Shown here: positions 4,617-13,419 of the stretch, in pieces
Position numbering within the stretch: the stretch's first letter is position 1
Layout: every line of letters starts with the position of its first letter
Assembly (NCBI GenBank): GCA_023430625.1
Contig: JAEZAA010000191.1
Location: 1-25,707 of the forward strand
Length of the DNA stretch: 25,707 nucleotides
DNA from: Pseudomonadota bacterium
GTDB taxonomy: Bacteria > Pseudomonadota > Gammaproteobacteria > Pseudomonadales > Oleiphilaceae
Direction: 5' to 3'
Program-made: the position numbers and the translations under genes
The notes under the pieces: model-generated
Told to the model about the DNA's origin: nothing
Database searches by the model: none
The model's input: only the letters and a program-made list of their open reading frames with translations

Positions 4617-7455
4617 TCCTTCTTCTGTCGGCTCCGCTTCCTCGGACACGCCGTCCGATTCCAATCCAGCCGCCACCGCACCCTATCTGCAAGTCGTGAA
4701 ACGAACCGGCCAGGCGGTCGCCTATGATGCCAAGAAAATCGCAGTCGCCATCACCAAAGCATTTCTAGCGGTGGAAGGACAGACCGCGTCCGGTTCCGCC
4801 CGGGTTCGGGACACGGTAGCGGGTTTGGCGCAGGATATTTCTGCCCGCATTCAACGCCGATTGCCGAACGGCGGCACCATACACATCGAAGAAATCCAGG
4901 ACCTGGTCGAGCTGGGGCTGATGCGCCAGGGCTTCCAGAAAGTCGCCCGCGCCTACGTTCTGTATCGAGAGGAGCATGCCAAGCAGCGTCCACGAGCTCA
5001 GGACGAAACCGATCATCCCGAGATCAAGGTCGTGCAGCCAGATGGTTCCGAAACGCCACTCAACCTGTTCAGGCTGCAAATCCTCATCGAGGACGCCTGC
5101 AGTGGCTTGGACGGTGTCGATGCCAAGCGCTTGTTGGACGCAGCCCTGAAGAACCTCTACAACGGCATCAAAGCCAAGGAAGTGAATACGGCGCTCACCA
5201 TGGCGGCAAGACCGCTCATCGAAGAGGAGCCGAACTACTCCTACGTCAGTGCCCGCCTGCTGCTGGACGGTCTGCGGGCCGAAGTTCTCGGCAGCCTACG
5301 ATTGGCCCAGGAGGCGACTGCGCAAGACATGACGCAGCTCTACCCCGCCACATTCGTGGCGGCCATCCATCGCTGTATTGAGCTTGAACTCCTGTCACCA
5401 GCGCTCGCCCGGTTCGACCTGGACCAATTGGGCCAAGCCCTGCGGCCGGAACGGGACCGTCAGTTTACCTACCTGGGACTGCAGACACTGTACGATCGTT
5501 ACTTTCTACACTGGCAGGGCACGCGACTGGAGCTGCCCCAGGTGTTCTTCATGCGGGTCGCCATGGGGTTGGCACTCGAAGAGGACAATCCCAACGAACG
5601 TGCCATCGAGTTCTACAACCTGCTCTCCTCGTTCGACTACATGTGTTCGACACCCACGCTGTTTAATGCCGGCACCCTACGGTCCCAATTATCGTCCTGC
5701 TATTTGACGACGGTGCCGGACGACTTGGAAGGAATTTACGGGGCGATCCGCGACAACGCCCTGCTCTCCAAATGGGCCGGCGGCCTCGGCAACGACTGGA
5801 CGCCGGTGCGGGCCTTGGGAGCCCACATCAAGGGTACCAACGGTCAATCGCAGGGCGTGGTGCCTTTCCTGAAAGTGGTGAACGACACCGCCGTGGCGGT
5901 CAACCAGGGCGGCAAGCGCAAGGGCGCGGTGTGCGCCTATCTGGAGTGCTGGCACCTGGACGTGGAGGAATTCCTGGAGCTGCGCAAAAACACTGGGGAC
6001 GAACGTCGCCGCACCCACGATATGAACAGCGCCAACTGGATTCCCGATCTATTCATGAAGCGGGTGTTCGAGGACGGCGAATGGACCCTATTCTCGCCCA
6101 ACGATGTGCCGGATCTGCATGATCTGTACGGTCGCGCCTTCGAGGACCGCTATCGGCATTACGAGGCCTTGGTGGAGCGCGGCGAGCTGAAACTGTTCAA
6201 GACGGTCGAGGCCAAGGTCCTGTGGCGCAAGATGCTGTCCATGCTGTTCGAGACCGGCCACCCCTGGATCACCTTCAAGGACCCCTGCAACATCCGCTCG
6301 CCACAACAGCACGCGGGCGTGGTGCATTCCTCCAACCTCTGCACCGAGATCACCCTCAACACCAGCGCCGAGGAAATCGCAGTCTGCAATCTGGGCTCCA
6401 TCAACCTGGTGAACCATATCCACAACGGCGAGCTGGACCGGGAGCGCCTGCAACGCACCATCACCACGGCGGTGCGGATGCTGGATAACGTCATCGACAT
6501 CAATTATTACGCCGTGCCACAGGCCCGCCAGGCGAACCTGAAACACCGCCCGGTCGGGCTCGGCATCATGGGCTTCCAGGACGCGCTCTACCAACTGGGA
6601 CTCCCCTACGCCAGCTTCGAGGCCGTCTATTTTGCCGATCAGTCCATGGAGTTGATCAGCTACTACGCACTCCAGGCATCGGCGTTGCTGGCCAAGGAAC
6701 GGGGTACATACGCCTCCTACCAGGGTTCCCTGTGGGATCAGGGCCTGTTGCCGATCGACTCATTGGGTCTGCTCGCCGAGCAACGCGGTAGCAGCTACTG
6801 CGTGTTTGATACGGTGGCACAACTGGATTGGGAACCGGTGCGTCAACTGATCCGCCAACATGGCATGCGTAACTCCAACGTGATAGCCATTGCGCCCACC
6901 GCGACCATTTCCAACATCGTGGGCGTATCCCAGTCCATCGAGCCGACCTACCAGAACCTGTTCGTGAAATCCAACCTGTCCGGCGAGTTCACGGTGATCA
7001 ACCCTTGGCTGGTAAACCAGTTGAAAGCACGTGGTCTGTGGGACGCAGTGATGGTGAACGACCTCAAGTACTTCGACGGCTCGGTCGCACAGATCGACCG
7101 GATTCCAGACGATTTGAAGCAGTTGTTCCAGACCGCCTTTGAGATGGACCCACGCTGGCTGGTGGAAGCGGCGGCGCGACGCCAGAAATGGATCGACCAG
7201 GCCCAGAGCCTCAACCTCTATATGGCCGAGCCCTCCGGCAAGAAGCTGGACAACCTCTACAAGCTGGCCTGGACCCGCGGCTTGAAAACCACCTACTACC
7301 TGCGCTCGCTGGGCGCGACCCAGATGGAGAAGATTTCGGTGAAGTCGTCGCAAGCGGCGGTTACACCGGATACCTCGAAGGAGGCGAGCCTGACGGATGA
7401 ACCCACGGAAAAGTTCTGTTCCATTCTCGACCCTGATTGCGAGGCCTGCCAATGA
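4609..7455 (+). CDS. nrdA: Class Ia ribonucleoside-diphosphate reductase, large (alpha) subunit
   Basis: NrdA reduces ribonucleoside diphosphates to deoxyribonucleotides with the NrdB radical. ATG 4609 (948 residues, AGGA upstream) is chosen over the in-frame ATG 4513, because the extra 32 residues have no family counterpart and the former gives the same N-terminal spacing as I recall for Pseudomonas NrdA. Residues about 27-125 are an ATP-cone (VVKRTGQAVAYDAKKI) and about 140-230 a second, degenerate cone, the Pseudomonas-type double-cone layout; the cone gives dATP feedback inhibition. Active-site Cys364 (SSCYL) and Cys593 (CNLGSINL) form the redox pair, and Asn576, Cys578 and Glu580 (NLCTEI) hold the thiyl-radical site. 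Tyr896-Tyr897 relay the radical. The C-terminal Cys944-E-A-Cys947 is re-reduced by thioredoxin or glutaredoxin. The stop overlaps nrdB by ATGA. All key residues are intact. Confidence 0.97.
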   Translation: MLSPSSVGSASSDTPSDSNPAATAPYLQVVKRTGQAVAYDAKKIAVAITKAFLAVEGQTASGSARVRDTVAGLAQDISARIQRRLPNGGTIHIEEIQDLVELGLMRQGFQKVARAYVLYREEHAKQRPRAQDETDHPEIKVVQPDGSETPLNLFRLQILIEDACSGLDGVDAKRLLDAALKNLYNGIKAKEVNTALTMAARPLIEEEPNYSYVSARLLLDGLRAEVLGSLRLAQEATAQDMTQLYPATFVAAIHRCIELELLSPALARFDLDQLGQALRPERDRQFTYLGLQTLYDRYFLHWQGTRLELPQVFFMRVAMGLALEEDNPNERAIEFYNLLSSFDYMCSTPTLFNAGTLRSQLSSCYLTTVPDDLEGIYGAIRDNALLSKWAGGLGNDWTPVRALGAHIKGTNGQSQGVVPFLKVVNDTAVAVNQGGKRKGAVCAYLECWHLDVEEFLELRKNTGDERRRTHDMNSANWIPDLFMKRVFEDGEWTLFSPNDVPDLHDLYGRAFEDRYRHYEALVERGELKLFKTVEAKVLWRKMLSMLFETGHPWITFKDPCNIRSPQQHAGVVHSSNLCTEITLNTSAEEIAVCNLGSINLVNHIHNGELDRERLQRTITTAVRMLDNVIDINYYAVPQARQANLKHRPVGLGIMGFQDALYQLGLPYASFEAVYFADQSMELISYYALQASALLAKERGTYASYQGSLWDQGLLPIDSLGLLAEQRGSSYCVFDTVAQLDWEPVRQLIRQHGMRNSNVIAIAPTATISNIVGVSQSIEPTYQNLFVKSNLSGEFTVINPWLVNQLKARGLWDAVMVNDLKYFDGSVAQIDRIPDDLKQLFQTAFEMDPRWLVEAAARRQKWIDQAQSLNLYMAEPSGKKLDNLYKLAWTRGLKTTYYLRSLGATQMEKISVKSSQAAVTPDTSKEASLTDEPTEKFCSILDPDCEACQ

Positions 7456-8612
7456 GCACGACGAATCTCAATCCGCAAACCAAGGCGCTACCCAACTGGG
7501 ACGATCCACTGGCGGCGGCGATTCCGCCGCTGCGGACGGCAAAGACCGAGCGTCTCGAACCACAGCCCGTGGCGGCGGAACCGGCGGATTTGCCGGTGAT
7601 CGAAGAAGCCCTGAAGCCCATTAACCCCAATGACAAACGGGTGATCAACGGCCTGACTGACATCAACCAGTTGGCGCCGTTCAAATACCCATGGGCCTGG
7701 GAATTTTTCCTCAACGCCAACAAGAACCACTGGACGCCCCTGGACATCAATATGTCCCAGGACGTCCACGACTATCACCACAAGCTGACGCTGGAAGAGC
7801 GTCATGTGTACGAGAACGTGCTGGCGTACCTGACTACCTCCGACATTCTCGCCATGCGCAATATCGGGCTGGCGGTGATGGAAAAGATGAGCGCGCCGGA
7901 GTTACAGATCTACCAGGCCCGACAAGTGTACGAGGAGGCGCTGCACACCTGGACCTATCAGCACTGTATCGAGACCATCGGGCTGGATCAGAGCGAGATC
8001 TATAACCGCTACCGGGTGGTGCCTGCCATTTACCGCAAGATCAAGATGGGCAACGAGCGCCTCAACTCGATCCTCACCACGAACATCGACCTGCGTAACC
8101 GCGACGATCTGGAGCAGTTCGTCATGGCATATCTGTTCTTCGCTGGGGTGTTTGAGGGGTGTTGGTTCTACAACGGCTTCAGCCCCATCTTCGCCCTGCA
8201 GCGGCGTGGCCTGATGAAAGGTACCGGCGAGCAGTTGCAATACATCATGCGGGACGAGGTCATGCATTGCGCCTTCGGCATTCGCGTGGTGCGGCAGATC
8301 ATGCAGGAAGAAGGCATCACCCTGGACCCGAAAGCGCTGGAGCGGATGTGGCAGGAAGCGGAAGCGGCGGAACAAGGCTATGCCCAATATTTGCTCAAGG
8401 AGCCGATTCTGGGCTATTCCGCTCAGGACCATATCGAGCAGTTCCGCTTTATCGCCAACCGCCGCGCCAAGCAGCTTAAGATCGAGGAGCCCTTCCCTGG
8501 CGCCACCAACGCTCTGCCCTGGCTCGATGAGCAAGCAAGCATGCGCAAGGAGAAGAACTTCTTCGAAACGCGAGTGACGGAATATCAGACCGGGGCGTCG
8601 TTGCAGTGGTAA
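7452..8612 (+). CDS. nrdB: Class Ia ribonucleoside-diphosphate reductase, small (beta) subunit
   Basis: NrdB houses the diiron-tyrosyl radical that is passed to NrdA. ATG 7452 overlaps the nrdA stop (ATGA), with GAGG at 7441-7444; an upstream TTG at 7437 is unnecessary. The 386-residue protein has an N-terminal extension of about 80 residues rich in Ala and Pro before the ferritin-like core. Iron ligands are visible as Asp131, Glu162, His165, Glu235, Glu269 and His272. Tyr169 is exactly four residues after His165 (EEALHTWTYQH), as for Tyr122 of E. coli, so the radical site is of normal Ia type rather than a Tyr-less variant. The C-terminal tail that docks on NrdA ends TGASLQW. It forms an operon with nrdA under the shared promoter, NrdR boxes and riboswitch. 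Confidence 0.96.
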   Translation: MSTTNLNPQTKALPNWDDPLAAAIPPLRTAKTERLEPQPVAAEPADLPVIEEALKPINPNDKRVINGLTDINQLAPFKYPWAWEFFLNANKNHWTPLDINMSQDVHDYHHKLTLEERHVYENVLAYLTTSDILAMRNIGLAVMEKMSAPELQIYQARQVYEEALHTWTYQHCIETIGLDQSEIYNRYRVVPAIYRKIKMGNERLNSILTTNIDLRNRDDLEQFVMAYLFFAGVFEGCWFYNGFSPIFALQRRGLMKGTGEQLQYIMRDEVMHCAFGIRVVRQIMQEEGITLDPKALERMWQEAEAAEQGYAQYLLKEPILGYSAQDHIEQFRFIANRRAKQLKIEEPFPGATNALPWLDEQASMRKEKNFFETRVTEYQTGASLQW

Positions 8613-8632
8613 TCGGGTAAGCCAAAACCACA

Positions 8633-8656
8633 AAGCCGGCTCGTGTGAGCCGGCTT
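8633..8656. terminator. Bidirectional terminator between convergent nrdB and metE
   Basis: AAGCCGGCTC, loop GTGT, GAGCCGGCTT: a perfect 10-bp stem 20 bases after nrdB and 17 bases after the metE stop. Flanking A- and T-rich bases are short on both strands, so it is shared by both genes but modest in T-run strength. Confidence 0.75.
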
Positions 8657-8672
8657 CCGTTGCGTCTTCCCA

Positions 8673-10958
8673 TTAAGCCTGAGCCAAAGTTGTCCGCAAC
8701 TGTTGTGCCGCCGCAATCATGTTGCGCAAAGCCGGCAGTACCTCTTCCCACTGGCGCGTCTTCAGGCCACAGTCCGGGTTGATCCACAACCGCTCCGATG
8801 GAATGCGTTCAGCAGCCTTCCGCATCAAATGAACGATCTGCTCCACGCTTGGAATGTTCGGCGAGTGGATATCGTACACTCCAGGCCCCATCTCGTTGGG
8901 ATAGTTGAACCGATCGAACGCATCCAGCAACTCCATGTCCGAACGGGAGGTTTCTATGGTAATCACATCCGCGTCCATTTTGGCGATTGCTTCAATGATG
9001 TCGTTGAACTCTGAGTAACACATATGGGTATGGATCTGGGTTTCGTCGGCGACCCCATTGGCGGCGATGCGAAAGGATTCCACCGCCCAATCCAGATAAT
9101 GCGTCCATTCCGATTTCCGCAGCGGCAGACCTTCCCGCAAGGCCGCTTCGTCGATCTGAATGATGGTCACCCCGGCCTGTTCCAGATCCAAGACCTCCGC
9201 GCGAATCGCCAGCGCCAGTTGCAGGCAAACAACCGATCTCGACAGGTCGTCGCGTACGAATGACCAGTTCAGAATGGTCACCGGCCCGGTCAGCATGCCT
9301 TTCATCGGCTTGTCGGTGAGCGATTGGGCGTAACGGATCCATTCGACAGTCATGGGCTTCGGCCGGCTGATGTCACCGAAAATAATGGGTGGCTTTACAC
9401 AGCGGGAACCATAGGACTGTACCCAACCGAACTGGCTGAACGCATAGCCGTTCAACTGCTCGCCAAAGTATTCCACCATGTCGTTGCGCTCCGCTTCCCC
9501 GTGCACCAGCACGTCGAGGTCCAATGCCTCCTGTTCACGAACCGCGCGCTCGATCTCCTGCCGCATGAGTGTCTTGTAGCTGTCCTCGCTCAGTTCACCC
9601 TGACGGAACTGGAGGCGCGCCTGGCGGATTTCGGCTGTCTGCGGGAACGAGCCAATGGTGGTTGTGGGATAAGCCGGCAGTTTCAGCCGTTGTGCCTGCT
9701 TGGCAGCCCGCTCTGCGTAAGGGCTGCGACGTCGGCCCAGATCCGGCGTGATTTTGGCGGTCGTTTCCTGCACCGCTAAATTGTGGACTCGATTCGATAA
9801 CCGTCGACCTCGTACGGCCTCGGCGTTTTCGGCGAGTTCTTTGGCAACAGCCTCGCGACCTTCGTTCAGGGCCTGCGCCAGGACGGCAAGTTCGTCCAAT
9901 TTCTGCAGGGCGAACGCCAGCCAGTTTTTGACCTCCGAGTCCAGTTCAATTTCACTGGCCAAGTCGACCGGCACATGCAACAGAGAACAAGAAGGCGCCA
10001 GCCACAGACGGTCGCGCAGCCTGGCGTGCACCGGCTCCAGCCAGTCCAGAACGCCGTTGAGATCGGTTTTCCAGATATTGCGGCCGTTGATCACGCCCAG
10101 GGACAGCACCTTGTGGGCGGGCAGCCAATCCACCAGTTTGGCGACTTCCTCGCGGGCACTCACCGCGTCCAGATGCAACCCCGCAACCGGCAGTTCGCAG
10201 GCCAGTTGCAGGTTCTCCTGCAGTTGGCCGAAATAGGTGGCCAGCAGCAGTTTCACATTGCAGGCTTTCAGATCGTGATACGTCCTGACCAGTGCGTGAC
10301 GCCAGGCCGCATCCAGCTCCGTCACGAGGATCGGCTCGTCGATCTGCACCCAGTCCACGCCCGCTTGTGCCAGTTTATTGAGCAGTTCGGCATACACCGG
10401 GAGCAACTGGTCCAGCAGGGCCAGACGGTCCAGGTGATCCTTCGCCTTGCCCAGCCAGAGGTAGGTCACCGGACCGATGATCACCGGCTTGGCCTTGATG
10501 CCTTGCTGCTTGGCTTCTTGCACCTGGCTCAGAATGCGGTCGGCATTCAGCGTGAAGTGGGTGGCGTCCGTGAACTCGGGCACAATGTAGTGGTAATTGG
10601 TGTCGAACCACTTGGTCATTTCGCCTGCATGGACGCAGTTGCAGCCGGAATCCCGGGCGGAACGTCCACGTGCGATCCGAAAGTAGTTGTCCAGCTCACG
10701 ACCTTGCAGACCGCTCACCCGCTCCGGAACATTGCCCAGGGTAAAGCTCATGTCCAGCACCTGGTCGTACAGGGAGAAGTCCCCCACCGGCACCAGGTCC
10801 AGGCCGGCCTGATGTTGCCAGTGAGTCTGGCGCAGTTCGGCACCCAGCCGAAGCAACTCCTCCTGGGTTGATTGACCTTTCCAGAACGACTCCAGGCCAA
10901 ACTTCAGCTCGCGCCGGGCGCCGATGCGGGGAAATCCTAAATTGTGGGTGGTAACCAT
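8673..10958 (-). CDS. metE: Cobalamin-independent methionine synthase
   Basis: MetE transfers the methyl group of 5-methyltetrahydropteroyl-triglutamate to homocysteine in the last step of methionine synthesis, without B12. The 761-residue protein begins with the classical TTHNLGFPRIGARRELKF and follows the family length (E. coli 753). Zinc ligands are His645 and Cys647 (THMCYSEF) and Cys730 (NPDCGLKTRQW), each four residues beyond the E. coli positions. The start at 10958 has AGGAG seven bases upstream. It is divergent from metR, and the 103-bp space between them carries two MetR-like sites. No cobalamin riboswitch fits in that space, unlike the neighbouring nrdAB. It is convergent with nrdB. 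Confidence 0.97.
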   Translation of the reverse strand: MVTTHNLGFPRIGARRELKFGLESFWKGQSTQEELLRLGAELRQTHWQHQAGLDLVPVGDFSLYDQVLDMSFTLGNVPERVSGLQGRELDNYFRIARGRSARDSGCNCVHAGEMTKWFDTNYHYIVPEFTDATHFTLNADRILSQVQEAKQQGIKAKPVIIGPVTYLWLGKAKDHLDRLALLDQLLPVYAELLNKLAQAGVDWVQIDEPILVTELDAAWRHALVRTYHDLKACNVKLLLATYFGQLQENLQLACELPVAGLHLDAVSAREEVAKLVDWLPAHKVLSLGVINGRNIWKTDLNGVLDWLEPVHARLRDRLWLAPSCSLLHVPVDLASEIELDSEVKNWLAFALQKLDELAVLAQALNEGREAVAKELAENAEAVRGRRLSNRVHNLAVQETTAKITPDLGRRRSPYAERAAKQAQRLKLPAYPTTTIGSFPQTAEIRQARLQFRQGELSEDSYKTLMRQEIERAVREQEALDLDVLVHGEAERNDMVEYFGEQLNGYAFSQFGWVQSYGSRCVKPPIIFGDISRPKPMTVEWIRYAQSLTDKPMKGMLTGPVTILNWSFVRDDLSRSVVCLQLALAIRAEVLDLEQAGVTIIQIDEAALREGLPLRKSEWTHYLDWAVESFRIAANGVADETQIHTHMCYSEFNDIIEAIAKMDADVITIETSRSDMELLDAFDRFNYPNEMGPGVYDIHSPNIPSVEQIVHLMRKAAERIPSERLWINPDCGLKTRQWEEVLPALRNMIAAAQQLRTTLAQA

Positions 10959-11015
10959 CCTGACTCTCCTCGTGTGATTGGAGCCATGGTATGGGTTTAG
11001 AAAGATGAGTAAAAA

Positions 11016-11049
11016 TGGTATTAATTCACCAACCCATTAATTTAATTCA
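11016..11049. promoter_or_regulatory. Tandem MetR-like operator sites between metE and metR
   Basis: Against the MetR consensus TGAA-N5-TTCA, the segment 11037-11049 (TTAA-TTTAA-TTCA) matches 7 of 8 and 11016-11028 (TGGT-ATTAA-TTCA) matches 6 of 8. Both end in the direct repeat TTAATTCA (11021-11028 and 11042-11049), offset by 21 bp, two helical turns, so dimers would bind the same DNA face. Two tandem MetR sites are known before metE in enterobacteria. They would activate metE with homocysteine and autoregulate metR. Confidence 0.5.
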
Positions 11050-11061
11050 TGAGAATACATC

Positions 11062-11949
11062 ATGATCGAACGTAGCCACCTGGCCATCCTGCGCGAAGTC
11101 GAGCGCCAGGGCTCGCTAACCGCCGCCGCGGATACGCTCTGCCTCACCCAGTCGGCGTTGAGCCATGCCATACGCAAGCTGGAACACCAGATTGGCACGC
11201 CTCTATGGGTCAAGGAAGGCCGTCGCCTGCGCTTCACCCAGGCGGGCAACTATCTGCTTGGGCTGGCCCAACGTTTGTTGCCCCAGTTTGAGCATGCGGA
11301 GGAACTGATGGCGGAATTCGCCCAGGGCCAGCGCGGCACCCTGCGCATCGGCATGGAATGTCACCCCTGCTATCAATGGCTGCTAAAGGTGGTGGAGCCC
11401 TATCTGCAACGCTGGCCGGTGGTGGATGTGGATGTAAAGCAGAAATTCCAGTTCGGCGGCATCGGCGCCCTGTTCGGCTATGACATCGATGTACTGGTGA
11501 CGCCAGACCCGCTCTATAAACCGGGTTTGCTGTTCCAACCCGTGTTCGACTACGAACAGGTCCTGGTGGTCGCCACGGGGCATCCATTCGCCCGCCTCGA
11601 CCACGTACTACCCGAACAGCTCGGGGAGGAAACCCTGATCACCTATCCCGTCGAGATCGAACGCCTCGACATCTACAACCAGTTCCTGCTGCCCGCCAAC
11701 CGCAGCCCCAGGAAGCACAAGGAAATCGAAACCACGGACATCATGCTGCAAATGGTCGCCGCCGGTCGCGGTGTTGCCGCCCTTCCCCGTTGGCTGGTGG
11801 AGGAATATGCGCAGGGGTTAGCCATCAAGCCGGTGCGTCTCGGCGCAACGGGTATTCCGAAGAAGATTTATCTGGGCGTTCGGGAACGGGATCTGGGGAT
11901 CGATTATCTGGCGTCTTTTCTGGAGATGGCTCGGGCATCGAGTGTCTGA
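11062..11949 (+). CDS. metR: LysR-type transcriptional activator of methionine synthesis
   Basis: MetR activates metE and other met genes in response to homocysteine. The 295-residue protein has the LysR layout: winged helix-turn-helix at residues about 1-60 (REVERQGSLTAAADTLCLTQ, then SALSHAIRKLE), a linker helix, then the two-lobe effector domain from about 90 (TLRIGMECHPCYQWLLKVV, a MetR-typical opening). It is divergent from metE with operator-like sites between them. The Shine-Dalgarno is weak (GAGA). The gene ends 22 bases before a stem-loop shared with the tRNA-Val terminator. The metE-metR divergent pairing makes the assignment firm. Confidence 0.95.
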   Translation: MIERSHLAILREVERQGSLTAAADTLCLTQSALSHAIRKLEHQIGTPLWVKEGRRLRFTQAGNYLLGLAQRLLPQFEHAEELMAEFAQGQRGTLRIGMECHPCYQWLLKVVEPYLQRWPVVDVDVKQKFQFGGIGALFGYDIDVLVTPDPLYKPGLLFQPVFDYEQVLVVATGHPFARLDHVLPEQLGEETLITYPVEIERLDIYNQFLLPANRSPRKHKEIETTDIMLQMVAAGRGVAALPRWLVEEYAQGLAIKPVRLGATGIPKKIYLGVRERDLGIDYLASFLEMARASSV

Positions 11950-11970
11950 CCCAGACCGCGTGGAGCCAAC

Positions 11971-12002
11971 GAAAAAGGGGTTACGATTTCTCGTAACCCC
12001 TT
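11971..12002. terminator. Terminator between metR and tRNA-Val
   Basis: AAGGGGTTACGA, a TTTC or GAAA loop, and TCGTAACCCCTT form a stem of 11-12 bp. On the minus strand it is followed by TTTTTC, so it is a good intrinsic terminator for the tRNA. On the plus strand the T-run is short, and it may serve metR less efficiently. Confidence 0.8.
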
Positions 12003-12013
12003 CTCATCAATTC

Positions 12014-12090
<77 letters not shown>

Positions 12091-12105
12091 GTGTAGCGGC
12101 GCGTA

Positions 12106-12133
12106 CTTTAACAAACCACTTTAAAACGGGCAA
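12106..12133 (-). promoter_or_regulatory. Candidate tRNA-Val promoter
   Basis: On the minus strand TTGCCC, a 16-base spacer and TTAAAG precede a GC-rich discriminator (GCGCCGC) about 15 bases before the tRNA 5' end. The hexamers are only moderate matches, but position and discriminator suit a stable-RNA promoter. Confidence 0.35.
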
Positions 12134-12183
12134 GCAAAAATTCCGCGTCGTGACGCATTTTTCCTGCCTATTCAGTCGCCTGA

Positions 12184-13419
12184 TCAAAACTCCAGCGAAC
12201 TATACGGCAGATACTCCAGCAAGTCCCCTGCCCGCACCTCGGTTGCCGGTGGCAGAATGGCAAAACCATCGCCCCAGGACGCGGAGCACAGCACGCCGGA
12301 GCTTTGATTGGGATACGGCTCAATCGTCCAGGTGCCGGCTTCGTCGGCCTGCAGACGGCAGCGCAGATATTCCTGTCTCGGACCGGAATTCTTCCGGGCA
12401 AAGCCCGCCGGTACGCGGAAGGTCTTGGCGGACCATCGGTCCGCACCCTGGGTCTTCAGCAGAAAGGGCCGGGCCAGCACGCAAAAGGTCACGAAGACCG
12501 CTGCGGGGTTGCCGGGCAATCCAATAAAGGGAACATCCCCCACCGTACCAAAGGCCAGCGGCTTGCCGGGCTTGATAGCAAGCTTCCAGAGGTCGAGTTC
12601 ACCGAGGTTTTGCAGCGCCTGTTTGACATGATCCTCCTCGCCGACGGATACGCCACCGCTGCTGAGAATGCAATCGGCCTGGCTGGCAGCCTTTAGCAGA
12701 GCCTCCTCGGTTGCCTCGAGCGTATCCGGCACCAGACCAAGATCGATCACCTCCATACCCAGCGTGCCGAGAAGGCCCAGCAAGGTGTAGCGATTGGAGT
12801 TATAGATCTGCCCCATGCCAACCGGTTCACCGGGCTCGACCAGTTCATCGCCGGTGGAGAGAATGGCGACCCGCAGCCGGCGGATCACCGGTACGCTGGC
12901 AATGCCAACGGACGCCAACAGCCCCAGGTCCTGCGGGCGCAGGCGCTGCCCGGCTGCCAGCACCAAGCCACCCTGGCGAATGTCCTGGCCACGCTCGCGA
13001 ATGTTATCACCGGCCTTGGCCAGACCTCGGATCTCCACCTGCCCGTCGCGCTCCTGGCAGTCCTCCTGCATAACCACCGCATCAGCCCCGGGTGGTACCG
13101 GTGCGCCGGTAAAGATACGGGCCGCCGTGCCAGGCAATAACGGATCGCCAACGGCACCGGCCGGAATACGCTGGCTCAGGGGAAGCTCGGTCGTGCCGCT
13201 CCCTTGCAGGTCGGCGGTGCGTATGGCGTAACCATCCACGGCACTATTATCGAGCGGTGGAACATCCAGATCGGACTGAATATCGGTGGCGAGTACGCGT
13301 CCCAACGCCTGCGCCAGAGGCACAATTTCCCTGTCCGTCAGCGGACGAGCCCGTGCCAGAAGAAGCGTCAAAGCCTGATCGACCGGAAGCAATGCCGGCC
13401 GTTCGTTACCCCCGCTCAC
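12184..13419 (-). CDS. moeA: Molybdopterin molybdenumtransferase
   Basis: MoeA inserts molybdate into adenylylated molybdopterin, completing the molybdenum cofactor in the cytoplasm. The 411-residue protein shows domain order and motifs of the family: PPLDNSAVDGYAI near residue 53, RIFTGAPVPPGADAVVMQE near 100-120, the MoaB/MogA-like fold from about 180 (VAILSTGDELVEPG, then SSGGVSVGEEDHVK), FIGLPGNPAAVFVTF and a C-terminal beta domain ending GDLLEYLPYS. The GTG start overlaps the moaB stop by four bases (GTGA), so the pair is a coupled operon. The gene ends shortly before the tRNA-Val promoter; no clear terminator is seen between. Confidence 0.95.
   Translation of the reverse strand: MSGGNERPALLPVDQALTLLLARARPLTDREIVPLAQALGRVLATDIQSDLDVPPLDNSAVDGYAIRTADLQGSGTTELPLSQRIPAGAVGDPLLPGTAARIFTGAPVPPGADAVVMQEDCQERDGQVEIRGLAKAGDNIRERGQDIRQGGLVLAAGQRLRPQDLGLLASVGIASVPVIRRLRVAILSTGDELVEPGEPVGMGQIYNSNRYTLLGLLGTLGMEVIDLGLVPDTLEATEEALLKAASQADCILSSGGVSVGEEDHVKQALQNLGELDLWKLAIKPGKPLAFGTVGDVPFIGLPGNPAAVFVTFCVLARPFLLKTQGADRWSAKTFRVPAGFARKNSGPRQEYLRCRLQADEAGTWTIEPYPNQSSGVLCSASWGDGFAILPPATEVRAGDLLEYLPYSSLEF

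Noticed and set aside
9975..10871. 298-codon plus-strand ORF opposite metE
   Set aside because: Lies wholly antisense to a clearly real metE with all zinc ligands; its composition (His and Gln rich) is that of a shadow frame.
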